Part shown: piece after piece, positions 22,120-33,389 of the stretch | Layout of the letters: each line of letters opens with the position of its first letter | How positions within the stretch are numbered: the first letter of the stretch is position 1 | Position numbers and translations under genes: made by a program | Origin: Sternotherus odoratus | Taxonomy: Eukaryota; Chordata; Testudines; Kinosternidae | Length of the DNA stretch: 64,000 nt | Reading direction: 5' to 3' | Assembly: GCA_032164245.1 (NCBI GenBank) | Contig: JAVMKO010000006.1 | Coordinates: 33,940,319-34,004,318 of the forward strand | The notes under the pieces: model-generated | Told to the model about the DNA's origin: nothing | Database searches by the model: none | What the model saw: only the letters and a program-made list of their open reading frames with translations

Positions 22120-22587
22120 CTACCTAGAGTCACATGGCATGAAGCCAGTATTGGTAAACCAGGAAAAACGATTTGCATTACTGCACCTCCGTCTCATCCC
22201 AATGGGACGAAGTATTCTTTGGGACAATCCTTCACTCTTGCTTTTGATCAACACAAAAAACTTAGTGCTCAGCACCAGGTTTAAAGCCCCTGCCCTACTT
22301 TCAGCTGCAGATGCTCTGCCAGTGTGGTCTTCCCCCGGTACAAATGCAACAGATTCGCACCAAAGCCCCACCATGAGGACACGCATCCTCTGATGTCTGC
22401 AGGCATGTCTGCAGTATATTGTGACAATGTACTCAATTGTAGCTAGGACCTCCACCTGTGGATTGCCACAGGATGTATGCGCGAAGGCAAGTACCATGCT
22501 GTTATTTACCAGGCTGCGTGTGGCAATATCGTATAAGTTCGGAATGCAGGATAGGAAGGAGCCACTAAGCAAATTGCAGGTACACAA
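22120..22587 (-). other. Unidentified 155-codon open frame (-)
   Basis: One of the longest open frames outside a GC-rich repeat. The predicted chain starts MCTCNLLSGSFLSCIPNLYD, is cysteine-rich in its first half (IYCRHACRHQRMRV), and has basic residues near its end (GMRRRCSNANRF). I recognise no family. It may be part of an unidentified transposable element whose non-coding part lies at 22588-23165. It may also be chance. No start context or splice signals support a host gene. Confidence 0.25.
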
Positions 22588-23165
22588 ATGAGGTGTAACA
22601 ATAACGTTTTATTTAGAAATGATTTTACACACTAGAGCGGGAAATTCAGATTGAAAACAAGTAAACTTATCACAACTAATAGGGAAAAACTTAATATGCT
22701 TGATAAGTAAAAAAGAACCAAAAGGCTAATAACCAAGGAATAACTATAAACAATACCCACATACAAAAAGGCAACATTTAGTAATGATTAATACTTACAA
22801 ACAATACAAACCAATGCATAACGGCCGGCAAACGCAGAAGCTCTTTGAGACACGAGAGCGGAGAGAACTTCAAGTTGATCACACTCGGTTATGGGACTGG
22901 ATACGCAGGATTTGGGTTCTCTCTCTACCTACGTGCTGCAGGGCAGACACATAAGTACTAATTTTGACGTCACACTTGTGTGACGGGGTAGGCCAAAACG
23001 GTTGTTCGTGTCTGTTCTCAATTGACCTGGGTCCTGCTTTTTACCAAAAAAGGTGCGCTGGTGTCTTAAGGGCCATTTCCGCGTTTTAAGTTATTTTTCT
23101 TGCTGGTCTTTCCTGTTTTTCTATAAAAGGTAAGAGGCCAGGGCAAGACTGATTGGAACTAGTTT
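22588..23165. other. Unassigned sequence between open frame and LINE
   Basis: Includes an AATAAA on the minus strand (within 22600-22612) and an 18-base palindrome with a 2-base centre at 22968-22985 that overlaps a TGACGTCA motif (22965-22972). It could be the 5' region of the LINE downstream or part of an unidentified element. Confidence 0.3.
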
Positions 23166-23169
23166 TTAG

Positions 23170-23660
23170 ATTGCTGACTTTAACACCACCAACATCCAAA
23201 TTGCAACCTGGAATGTTGCAATACTTGACAGGTGTGGTCATCAGGTCACTATCTCATGTGAAATAGACTGTCTTGGCACATCAGTGGCTGGCTTAACAAA
23301 AACAAGGCTGATAGATCACAGATGACATGAGGTGAAAGATTCACTACTTCTGTATTATGGTGGTCCCAAACACTTATATAGGGTAGCATTACTACTATGA
23401 GGCGAGGCCAAGTTCTCCTTGATAACTTGGATACCAGTGTCTTCTCTACTCATTACACATCTTAAATATTGGCATGGTCACCTTGCTGTCATACTAGTCT
23501 ATGTGCCGACAGAGGAATTAGCTGATTTGTCAAAGATCATTTCTACGATCAATTGGAATCTCTACTATGCATGGTCCCTCTGCATGATAATCTCATGATC
23601 CTGGGTGCTCTAAATGCAGTTACGGTCTCCCTGTGAATTCGGCTTGAACGGGTCATTGTC
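23170..23660 (+). pseudogene. LINE AP-endonuclease domain remnant
   Basis: Translation with frame changes reads IQIATWNVATL, matching the N-terminal TWNV motif of LINE AP endonucleases, then a SCEIDCLGTS block. Multiple stops follow, and the catalytic Asp/His end of the domain is not readable. Confidence 0.5.
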
Positions 23661-24167
23661 CATTATGGTTCAGGTCTATCCAATGATAATTCCTGGCCCT
23701 TGCTCATTTCTGTGCTTCTCAGAATCTCTCCGTTCTCAGGTCATGGTTCAAGCAACAATGAATACACTGGATGTCCTGGATCTCTCGTGATGATAGAACA
23801 TCGACCATGGCTAACAGAGCAGCCCTTTCAGACAATTATATTGAAGGCCACAGCCTGCCAGCATGGTATTAAGCACATTCAATCACCTGAAGCAAAAGCT
23901 CAATGCCCTGGCTCTTCACGGTCACAAGGCATATTATAACCAAGCGGCAGATGAAGCTGAACTTTGCTTAGCCAGGAGACACTTGAAACTGGGATTTCAT
24001 GTAATCCACAACCTCAGAGGTCAACAGATAGACACTACAAACCGTGTCCTGAACAGTAGCCCAGGTCATCCATGTAAACTGGATGATGACATGCTTTCAC
24101 ACCGGGTGGAACATTATCACAGCACCCGAACCACCCTCCAGCCCCTACTTGCCCAAAGCTGGATGAT

Positions 24168-24945
24168 TTGGCAGCCACTGTAGTTTTGGACCCAGACACC
24201 TGTACTCACTTGCCAACATTGGATAAAGTGAAATGCACTATTTGCAAACTGAAAAATGGATGCAAAGCCGGAGCTGATGGCACCCCCGTGGAGCTGCTCA
24301 AATGTGCTGTTGACCCTGTAACGGAATCACTTCTGGCCATCTTTCACCTGGTGTGGAGGACTGGAACCTTGCCAACCAGATGGAAGGACAGTACTGTGAT
24401 TTTACTTTATAAGGACAATGGACCATGCAGCAAATGTAAGAGCTACAGGCCTATCACCATACTGTCCATGCCAGGGAAGGTGTTTGCATATGTTCTGCTA
24501 GTGCATTTGGACCCCCTTACTACTTTGGAAGCATCACCCCCAACACTCAGCCTGCACAAAGAACAAGTCCATCATTAAGTGCCATTTTATCCCTCTGCTT
24601 GTTGTCAGAGATACACCATGAGTTTAGAAGCCCCTATACATAGCGTACATTGATATTAAGGCTGTGTTTGATTCAGCTGACCAAGTCATGTTATGGAAGT
24701 CTTTAAATGGTATAGGTGTCCCAACTACTCTTCTGGACTTGGGCAATGAGCTGCCTAATGGAATCACTGCCCATATACATCTGGGGAGTCAAATGTTGGC
24801 ACCTTTTAAATCAGTATCTGGTGTCAGGCAGGGATGTGTCTTGGCATGTGCACTCCTTTTTCAGAGCCCCGACTGGTTCTGTGAGGCATTCCAACAAATG
24901 GAGGAGGAGTCAGCCAAGGTTGGCCTCCATGTTTCATGGTAAAGA
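24168..24945 (+). pseudogene. LINE reverse transcriptase remnant lacking the YADD box
   Basis: Two open stretches carry RT motifs: KLKNGCKAGADGTPVELLK and CKSYRPITILSMPGKVFAYV (24230-24500), then IDIKAVFDSADQV (24650-24690, motif A) and SGVRQGCVLA (24818-24846, motif B). After motif B the frame passes almost directly to KVGLHVSW, which in related RTs lies past the catalytic (F/Y)ADD. About 40-60 codons, including motif C, appear deleted. A frame break separates the halves near 24576. Confidence 0.75.
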
Positions 24946-25640
24946 CGAAGTTGCAATACTTATGATCAGGTCCATCCGCGACTCCAATCTCTTTGAATAA
25001 TGAAACTGTCAAAGAAGTCTCCAGCTCTTGCTATTTGGGTTCTATACTCACCAGTTCCTCCAACTCTCATATGGAAGTGCTTACCCAAGACTGCCATTTC
25101 AGGGTCTGCCATGGGTTGTTTAAGATTAATATGGAATCATCACCTCAGCCGGACAACCAAGTTTGGGATTTATTTGAGCTGTATCCTCTCTATACTGCTG
25201 TATGATTGCAAAACATGGGCACTATTCTGCTCAGCCTGGCAAAGCTGGAGGCTCTCCACACAAAATGCCAATGTTAAATATTGGGCATCAAATGGAATGA
25301 CTTCCTTCATAACACAGATGTTTATGGTCACTCCTGTCTACGGACTATTGAGGTCCTTGTCCTCCGTGTCTGACGCTTGTTGAATATATCGCCAGAATGC
25401 CGCAAGATGTTCCTGCATACCTCATTTTCTATGTGGCTTGTAACATCTAGGATAAAATCCCACTAACCGAGGGGTGGAAGCAGCCCAAAGGCAGACCCCC
25501 TATTACGTGGGTGCATCAAATCTGTTCAGACGTTGGACTTTTGACCCATCCAGCCCTTGCAGCCACACAGGAACCAACCAAATGATGAACAATTGCTACA
25601 GCCAAACTTTCGGCTAAGTGTTGAAGTAGTTGTTGTTTAA

Positions 25641-26689
25641 GAAGAGTCCAACCATCCAGAAAGCACCCCAGCACCCCAGGAGTACCAAGAGCAGCAGCCC
25701 AGCATCCTATCAGTGATATGGCAGCCTATCACAATAAAACAAGTGAGTACCTCCCAAAATTAATCCAGGGCTGTTAGGGTGCTGCAATTATTTCTCTAAC
25801 ATCTCCTAGAATGAGTGCTATTGCAACCAGACAATGCCCCAATGCCCCCAAGAGTGGCAACATGGCACCCCTAAAGGGCAGCAACCTGTTTTCCCAACCC
25901 AACAAGGCTTATTGCCTTGACACCCTGAAAGTAATGCTCCAACACGCATCATCCCATCTTGACTGAGTTCATCTGGCCCCACACTTCTCCCAAGCACAAT
26001 CTCTGTGGTCCCCGAGAGCAGCAATACAACACTTTGTCACCATTTCTGGTGCTTCCTCTGGTAATTATGGCTAGAAAGTGCTTCTTTTTGCACTATCATG
26101 TACAGACTTGTGCCCAACAGAGGTTACCCCACAATGCATTCCTCTAGATCACATACTCCCCAGTGACACATGGGGGTGGGGGGTGGGGGTGCAGAGTCTC
26201 CCCTAGTAACCAGTGACACTGAGTTAGTCTGGTGAATTAATCTAATAAGCATTCCGGACTCCACCATTCAAGGCACAGGGAGCCTGGGGCTCATGGTCGG
26301 ACTGTTACTGATCTAATTTATCTTAAATGTGTCTATCGCTGTGGTATCTGATCCATGTTAGTGTTTATGAGTGAGGAGTGGGGGAGGGAGGTGAAAAAGG
26401 GACAGATGCAACAAATGTCCCATATTAATTTTTAATGACAACAAATGTGTTTTATTTTTATGATGATTTATTAATGTGTTTCATGATAAATGTATACACT
26501 GGCCTGAGGCTCCCTCTTGTATTAAAGGGTGTCACAACACTTGCAGCTCGGGGCTGAGAGCTCCTCTTATGTAAATGACTCAAGAGACTTCCTGCCATGC
26601 AAACAGTTCATCTTTTAGGGCACTGTGTAGGTTTAGACCAGAATACTATGCTGTGGCCCAGCTTGCTCTGTACTGCTGCTCCAGCCCCT
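25641..26689. other. Unassigned sequence
   Basis: No recognised repeat or gene. A G-rich patch lies near 26170-26190. Confidence 0.4.
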
Positions 26690-26707
26690 CCCCCCCCCCC
26701 CCCCCCC
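26690..26707. repeat. (C)18 homopolymer
   Basis: Uninterrupted run of 18 C, flanked by ccagcccct and gcccctc. Confidence 0.95.
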
Positions 26708-26895
26708 GCCCCTCAAAATACATCATCTCCCCACAAAGCATCCTCTGCTCCAAATTCACAGGACACACACTTCTGGCCTTGTGATATTGTGTAAACTATA
26801 TTATAACATACTGACTTACCTACCAAAAGCTGAACTTGGGGTTGTGTATTTCCCCAGAAAGCATTACAACACCACCACTTGGTGCTTATGTAATA
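26708..26895. other. Unassigned sequence
   Basis: Nothing recognised. Confidence 0.4.
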
Positions 26896-27085
26896 TCTTT
26901 TATACAGTGATCTCAAAATACTTTTCAAAGGGAGATCACGTATCATTATCCCCACTTAAGAGAAAGGGAAACGGGTACAGAGAGGTGAAGGCATTTGCTC
27001 AATGTCACACAGGGAGGCTGTGACAAAGGCAGACACAGATACCAGAAGCTGAACCACTAGTTCTAACTACTAAACTGTATTGCTG
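26896..27085 (-). repeat. MIR SINE, long copy (-)
   Basis: Nearly full length in reverse: ctcaaaatacttttcaaagg (3' part), tatcattatccccacttaag, gaaacgggtacagagaggtg and caatgtcacacagggaggc, then tRNA-like text ending ttctaactactaaactgta. Confidence 0.85.
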
Positions 27086-27924
27086 CAGTCACTAGCATCT
27101 TAAAGCAAGGCATTTATTTGCCTGCAACTCTCCCACTCTGCTGTAAGTGCTTGTGATGCATCAGATGTTACCAGGAGAACATGGAATCCTGAGATATGTA
27201 AAGGAGGGGTTATCAATGCCACCGTAAAATGTAGGTGTACTGAGAGTTTTTAAGTTTGCACTAATTTGGTTATGGAGTCACAATCTTACAATTTAAAAAA
27301 AAATCTTTGCAGTTCAGCTTAAAGCCAACAGGGGGTGGGAGAGGCCCTAGAATAGGGCACCATTCTCTAGCTATTCAAATGAAACTAAACAGAGCTCTGT
27401 GAAACTAAGTATTTTTATTATTAGCCAGAAACCTGGGACAAGTTTCCAAATCTTTTAAACTCAGCCTGTGCGGAGTTGGGGAATGAGGGGGAAAGGTCGG
27501 TGTGGAAACATCTGCGTCATAGGCAACCTACAGAGGAGTCCAAACCAAAATGCCAACTCTCAACACCCCAAAGCCCTGATCCCTAAAACTCCAATACAGA
27601 CATAAGTCTGTGTTCCCCACAATGCAGGTTTTTCAGATTTACTGCCCCGGTGAGGCCCTTTAATTGAGACAGGCCCAAACTGTGATGTTCAGTTCTGGAT
27701 TTAAACTTCCCTTGAGTTTGTTAGTGTGCAGTCTCCCAGCCCGGATTCCTCTGTGATTCTGAATATCATTTTCAGCTCTGTTTGCACACCTGCCTATAAA
27801 GAAGCTCTCTGAGTTGCTTCTCACTCAACTGCAACACTTGAGGGCAATCACTGACCTACAGGGTCATTCCCACTCTGTTAAGTATTCACCCACAGTGGAT
27901 CAGTCACTGGAGGAAGAGCATGGG
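27086..27924. other. Unassigned sequence
   Basis: No recognised feature. Confidence 0.4.
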
Positions 27925-28112
27925 AGTGGCTCTATAATCCAGTGGTTAGGGCACGCACCTGGGGGTCCCATCCACCTGCTCCAATCACTCTTTTTTCATT
28001 ATTTATTGGCAGTGGAACATCTTCAATAGGAGTGACTGAGGAAGCCTCACATCAGAATATCCTATAGCTCAGAGGTCAAAGCATTCAAAGATGGGAGATC
28101 CCTCTTCAAATT

Positions 28113-28222
28113 TAAGATTAGCAGCCGTGTTAATCTGTATCTGTAAATAAGACGAGGAAGACTGTGTAGCACCATAGAGACTAACCAGTTTATTTGGCTC
28201 TAAGGTGCTACAAAGTCTTCCT
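28113..28222 (+). mobile_element. Short Penelope-like insertion with 12-bp duplication
   Basis: A perfect 12-bp direct repeat, cctcttcaaatt, flanks the insert (28101-28112 and 28223-28234). The insert contains gcagccgtgttaatctgtat and tagagactaaccagtttat, text I associate with Penelope-like elements of reptiles. Its second half folds back: 28154-28179 and 28198-28223 are inverted copies (about 23 of 26 matching). Confidence 0.7.
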
Positions 28223-28280
28223 CCTCTTCAAATTGTTTCTCCCCCTCTGGCAGAGTTGAACTGAGGCCTCCCACATCCAA

Positions 28281-28353
28281 GGTCAGTGCTCTAACCATCC
28301 CACATCCAGGTCAGTACTCTAACCATCCCACATCAGTGCTCTAACCACTGGGC
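28281..28353 (-). repeat. Tandem duplication inside the tRNA-like SINE
   Basis: Units ggtcagtgctctaaccatcc... start at 28281 (28 bp) and 28309 (26 bp). A third partial unit from 28335 carries the ancestral aaccactgggct ending. Confidence 0.9.
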
Positions 28354-28375
28354 TAAAAAAGATCAATAGTGGCAC

Positions 28376-29739
28376 CACCAGCTGGATTTTTAAATGAGAC
28401 CTGATCAAGTACGTGGCCTCTCAGCACACCTGCCCTATCCGGCCCCTCAAGCTAGTTGGACAGCAGAATGCCTATCTTCCCCCCGGCTCGTGAGTCACTC
28501 TAAGGCTTAGGTGGAAACTAGATATCTGGACACCTAGAGGGAGACTGGACATGCTCAGAGTCAGAAATACAGGTGTCTAGGAAACTTCTATCCTCAAAAT
28601 TTAGAAGCCAAGAGAGTTTACGCATCTAGAGTGTTAGAGAGTTGTGTGGATCGCTGAGGAGTCTAAACCCAAGACTTTGGTGCCAAAATATCTTTTTGGG
28701 ATCTGGGCCTTATAGCCCAGGTTCACACAAGAGCAGGAGAAGACAATGGCACAGGGAGTGGTGTGGGAAGGACCAGGGAAAAGAAGATCCATGTGTGCAC
28801 ATGGATTTGAAAAGCTAAAGCACTTGCTTGAAGGTGTGAACCTGGTAGGCATTTAACATCCTCTGCTATTACTGATTTATTAACAGGTGGCTAGTATCTT
28901 ACAGGAACAGGCCTTATGTCTGGACTCTCACCACATACATCATCTATTCCTGACCTGTATTGTGTGACCCTGATCTAGAGGACAAGGCTCCAGAGAACGA
29001 ATCAGGTCTCCTCTATGTATCATACAGAGCTAATCATAGCAGTGGCACTTAATGAATAACCACCCTCTCCCCAGATTCCATTATTAATTTAGGACCTTAA
29101 AGACCATACTTCTATAAAGCATTTCAATTCCATTTCATCTATATAATCTTCCTATTTTGGTTGTTCCACTCTTCTGGCTCTGCTGTCAACAAAAAGAAGG
29201 GAATCAGGGCTTCCAACACCACTTCCACCCGGGTAATAGATGTGATAGACTCAGGCTTACCGCTGACTCTGCTATTGATTAAAATCTGTCAGGAGATGCC
29301 ATGGAAAGGCTGCAAGAGGCTTCAACCAACAAAAAAAAGAATGTAAAATTTATTTCATTCCCAGAAGTGTATTACAAAAGATTGAAGGTCAATTATTCCA
29401 GTAATTTACAGCCAGTCTCAACAACCTGGCTGGATTAGTGTGTGTAATGCAACAAGGGAGTTCTCTCTCCCCCAACTCTTCTTCAGTAGCAGGGTTGGCT
29501 GTCAGGACTGGCAGTACCAACACAGGGCAACTAGATCTGTGACTCAGAAACCAGCAGGTTTAGGGGGATCTCAGCATATGGAGGCTTGGTGGGCACTGGG
29601 GAGGAGCTAGGAGCTAATTTGAGTCGGGGGTACTTGTTAGAGTCACAGGGGTGTGGGTTCAGAAGGATTTGGCAGCAATAAATCTAGGTTGATTATTTAA
29701 TTATCTCCTGATTATTTAAACTGGTGTTAATGGTGGCTT
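28376..29739. other. Unassigned sequence
   Basis: No recognised feature. Confidence 0.4.
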
Positions 29740-29908
29740 CTCCTGTAACTCTAAGTCTTTAAAGCATCATTTGAGGACTTCAGTAAATCAGCCAGAGGTT
29801 ATGGGACTTTTCCAGGAGTGGGTGGTTGAGGTTCTGTGGCCTGCGACATGTAGGAGGTCAGACTAGATGATCATGATGGTCCCTTCAGGCCTTAATGTCT
29901 ATACATCT
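29740..29908 (+). mobile_element. CR1 LINE 3' end (+)
   Basis: ctttaaagcatcatttgagg, acttcagtaaatcagcc, tggcctgcgacatgtagg, then gtcagactagatgatcatg and gtcccttcaggccttaatg. Same family as 62725-63945. Confidence 0.9.
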
Positions 29909-30427
29909 TCCTGCTACCCTGAACACACTGGCCTTTCAGTCTCTAGAATACTTCTTCCCTTGAGACCTCACACCCTTCCTCTGTAAGAGGCAGGATCCTC
30001 CAGCCACTCTGTAGATCCTTGGCATAGCATTTCTTAACTGACTTAGATGTGTGGAGTGTAACTTAGAGTGCCTGATCCAGTATTGTGTTTTGGCACCCAC
30101 TGGGATATGAAGTGCCCAGTTAACATTGCAATAAGCAATATTCACTCAATTCAGGGTAAGTGGGCTTTGGGGCACTCAGATACTTCAGTAATGGGCACAG
30201 TATAAGGTAGAGGGATAGATATGTAACCCACACCCACTCTGTGCAGAACTCTGGTTCCCTTCGAATGGTGGCTGAGCAACAGAGTGATAAGCCGGCTACC
30301 GCACTGGCTAATAGAGCTGGGTCTTCCAGCCCAGGTAGTAGATGCTGATGGTTTCAGATCCACACGGCCCAGGATCAATTCCTCCCAGGGGCATTGTATT
30401 ACAGATTGATATCTAAAGCAAGCTTAA
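29909..30427. other. Unassigned sequence with weak tRNA-like text
   Basis: A B-box-like ggatcaattcctccc (30372) lies near ctaatagagctgggtcttcc. This may be a decayed tRNA-derived SINE, but I cannot support it further. Confidence 0.3.
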
Positions 30428-30492
30428 CAAAGTCCTGTGGCACCTTAAAGACTAACTATAAAGTTTTGAAGCATGAGCTTTCGTGGGCTAAT
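30428..30492 (+). mobile_element. Penelope-like fragment (+)
   Basis: caaagtcctgtggcacctta, aagactaacta and gcatgagctttcgtgggct are the typical terminal text of reptile Penelope-like elements. Only 65 bp remains. Confidence 0.6.
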
Positions 30493-31448
30493 ACTGGCCT
30501 GAGGTAGATCAGCTAATGGCCAATTACACTGAAAACCAGACGTAACACCAATTGCAGTGTAACTGGCCTGGATGTCAGTGACAGACAGGGAGGGCGCCCA
30601 AGGTCTAAAGAGAAAAGCGGGCATATTAAATGGCTCTGGGAAACTCCCACTGTGCATGTTAGCCAGGATTCAGCATATGCATAGGAAACCACAGCCTCAT
30701 CTTGCTTGAGGATGTGACTCAGCTGGTAAAGTCACCTTGTTTCTTCTGTATAGACTTTTCTGTATGCAGATACTGGGCCAAATCCTGAGGTCCTTAGACA
30801 TTTCCACTGCCTCCTTCCTTAAGCCAACCTCCCTTCATTTCAATGGTTAATGACTCCTGTGGGAGTGTGCCTGAGTAGGGGCTAGGGAATTTGGCCTACT
30901 GATAATAGTATGGTTTCTTTCTATCGTGCTTAGGTACAGCACTATCCCAGCCCCTTCCCAGCTAAACCAGAAGAGTTGACACTACACAAGTTTAAGTAGC
31001 AGCAAGAGTTAAACTTACAGGGAAACAAGAAATCAAACCACCCCATCATATTAAAGGCTCTTCAACTTGAAAGGACAATGAAGCTAATTTGAAAGGGGAC
31101 TCAGTAGCTCTACAGCCAAGAGGAAAGGAATTCCACAGTTCCTGGGTTTTAGAGGCAAACACATGGACTACACATGGGCCCAAATTGCAAGTCTTAGCTC
31201 TATGACAGCCCGAACTGAAACTTTGGTTATGGACCCTTGAGAGAGGATGGAACGAGATCTAAGGGCTGGACTCAAAATTTGAATCTGGGTCCAAACTTTC
31301 CAATAATGTGGCATGTTTGGATCTAGGCCCCTCTCTAATATACAGTACCCTTTCTGCCTGAGAAGCTTGCAGCTCTAGCATACTCACCTGCTTGGACCTC
31401 AGAAAGAACCCTAGCAGGCAAAGAGAGAGAGAAAAAGAGGGAGCACAT
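30493..31448. other. Unassigned sequence
   Basis: No recognised repeat. A weak palindromic motif (ccaaatcctgagg ... gaatttggcc) spans 30779-30897. Confidence 0.4.
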
Positions 31449-31625
31449 TCTGTTAATTAGAGCAGTGATCTAGATGTCAGGACTTCTTGGTTATCTTTCC
31501 AGCTCTGCCACTAACTCGGTGTTTGAACTTTGGCACGTCCCAATTTGTAAACTGGAGACAACACCCAGCACTGTAAAGTTGTTTGAAATCCTTGGATGAC
31601 AGGTGCTGTAGATTATGAGACCATA
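31449..31625 (+). repeat. MIR SINE (+)
   Basis: tagagcagtgatctagatg, ccagctctgccactaactcg, a decayed ctgtgcctcag segment, tttgtaaactggagacaa and a 3' part gacaggtgctgtag. Confidence 0.75.
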
Positions 31626-32856
31626 AGTCAGTGCCATTCACAGGCCATCTATACCTCTCAGGTACCTGACTACATATTCAATGCGGTGATCAGATTGAGG
31701 GGTTTCTGCACATCCCTTCCACTCAAAGCCTGAAGTCAAGTAGCATTCCCAGGGCTCATTTTATTTCCTGAGCTATAAAGGAAATAAGAACCACACATTT
31801 CCTCCGATTCTAGAGCAGGATTATGCTTTATTTCAAACTGCTTTACTAATACGATACTTTAAGCTTCCATCCTCTGGGATTCCCTAAACACCTCTTCGCT
31901 CTCTGGCACTGTGAGAGGAGCAGGAAGGGTTAAAAGCCCACCCTGGTGTTTTCTGATGGAGGTCACTCAACCATGACCCTGGCCAAGTGGCAGAGGCACA
32001 GGGAGTAGATTATCAATAACTCATCCTCCGCCCCCCTTTCTCCCCAGCCTGTTCTCCCTATAGGATGTCAATGAGCTGGAAAATGAAAGGAATAATGCAG
32101 GTTTAAGAGACTAATAATTAGGTCACAGCTGATCCCAGTTCAGATCAACTGACAGACGGTGCTTCCACTGCACAAGCCACCTTGCTAGCTGCCAAGGTCC
32201 ATAGTTTTAGGACAGCCTTTCCCCTCATACTCTGCCTCTTCTGCTCCCATCTCCCCCCACTCCACCCCAAAATCAAATCTACAATTACAGCTATAATTCC
32301 ACCATGTTTCAGTCTTGTTTCCTAAGGATTTAGGTGACTCTAATCTCAGATTGTTCTGTCTATTGTCCTCCTAAAACATCTTAAATGTCATTCTCCTCCA
32401 TCTTGCCCCCATGCCATGCCAGCACAAACAAACAGTCTCATTACTGTTCTTATTCTATCCCGTTCTTTTCCCCCTCCTCCAAAACCCCATGCTACCCCCC
32501 TCACAAACCTAATCATGATGTTTGCTTGTTTTAGCTTCGGTAATCCTGTTGTCTCGCAAATCTCCTTGCCATAATCCTGCCTTTGTCTGTCAATACAATT
32601 TGTTTGCTATGGGGAAGGAGAGAGGCAAAACATTACTGGAAAAAGATGAAACCTTTGTTGCCGGTCTCTAGGCCTCTGCTGAGTACATTTTTGAGCATAG
32701 CATCATCATCTACTTCTCTTCACATCCAAATGGGGTTGATAACCCCCAAGATTAAGAATTCCTGGATTAAACCAAACATTGTAGCTGCTGCTGAATGAAC
32801 ATAGCTGAAATAAGTACATACAATGCACACTTATGTACACTAGGCGGAGCTCAGGG

Positions 32857-32858
<2 letters not shown>
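31626..32858. other. Unassigned sequence
   Basis: No recognised feature. Confidence 0.4.

Positions 32859-32891
<33 letters not shown>
32859..32891. repeat. (GA)16 microsatellite
   Basis: Uninterrupted GA run. Confidence 0.98.
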
Positions 32892-32896
<5 letters not shown>

Positions 32897-32943
32897 AGGA
32901 AAACAGAAAAGGGTCTGATTCAAACCCCGTTTCGGAAGTTCTG

Positions 32944-33180
32944 TTAAGAACATAAGAACAGCCGTACTGGGTCAGACCAAAGGTCCACCCAGCCCAGTAT
33001 CCTGTCTACTGACAGCGGCCAATGTCAGGTGCCCTGGAGTGAGTGAACTTAACAGATAATGATTAAGTGATCTATCACCCCCCTCTAACGAACAGAGGCT
33101 AGGGACACCATTCCTTACCCATCCTGGCTAATAGCCATTAATGGACTTAACCTCCACAAATTTATCCAGTTCTCTTTGTT
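32944..33180 (-). mobile_element. CR1 LINE 3' end (-)
   Basis: Begins aagaacataagaacagccg, tactgggtcagaccaaaggt and ends in catcctggctaatagcc...ggacttaacctccac. Same family as 11126-11570, but truncated earlier. Confidence 0.9.
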
Positions 33181-33389
33181 GTCATGTATCTGTGCAAAGC
33201 AGGCATAGTAGGCTACCAGATCAGCAGAGCTTGACAGAGGTGTAAACAACAAGGTGAAACGCAAGGGGAAAACAAGAACCAAATTGCTCAGACACTGTGG
33301 GGGTAATGACAGGACATAGACAGATAGTTGGTTGGTGGTGAGATGCAATCACACAACTAGACAAAGGTTGCTCACTCCACTGCCATAAC
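33181..33389. other. Unassigned sequence
   Basis: No recognised feature. Confidence 0.3.

Larger units (their letters stand above)
23166..25640 (+). mobile_element. Non-LTR retrotransposon, near full-length ORF2 remnant (+)
   Basis: On the plus strand, in order: an endonuclease-like start (NIQIATWNVATLDR near 23190-23235), a diverged linker, an RT domain (24168-24945), and C-terminal text that resembles the end of such ORF2 proteins (YDCKTWALF near 25205, RQTPYYV-like region near 25490). The 3' end lies near 25640. All parts are frameshifted. The RT text resembles the type with ATWNV and SGVRQGCVLA motifs, but I do not assign a clade. It is not CR1 as seen elsewhere in the window. Confidence 0.7.
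27925..28375. repeat. tRNA-like SINE, interrupted
   Basis: tRNA-like blocks recur in both orientations: ccagtggttagggcacgcac (27939, plus), tatagctcagaggtcaaagc (about 28063, plus) and agtgctctaaccactgggct (28335, minus). In each, an A-box-like segment sits next to a gggag-type loop. From memory this inverted-repeat layout matches a reptile SINE-like family. It is interrupted at 28113-28222 by a retroposed fragment. Confidence 0.65.

Noticed and set aside
28281..28353. CRISPR-like array
   Set aside because: Adjacent tandem units without unique spacers, in vertebrate DNA.
27925..28375. Possible functional tRNA gene
   Set aside because: The tRNA-like boxes are inverted, duplicated and cannot form a complete cloverleaf. 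They fit a SINE.
30160..30400. tRNA-derived SINE
   Set aside because: Only a B-box-like motif is readable. The remaining similarity is too weak.
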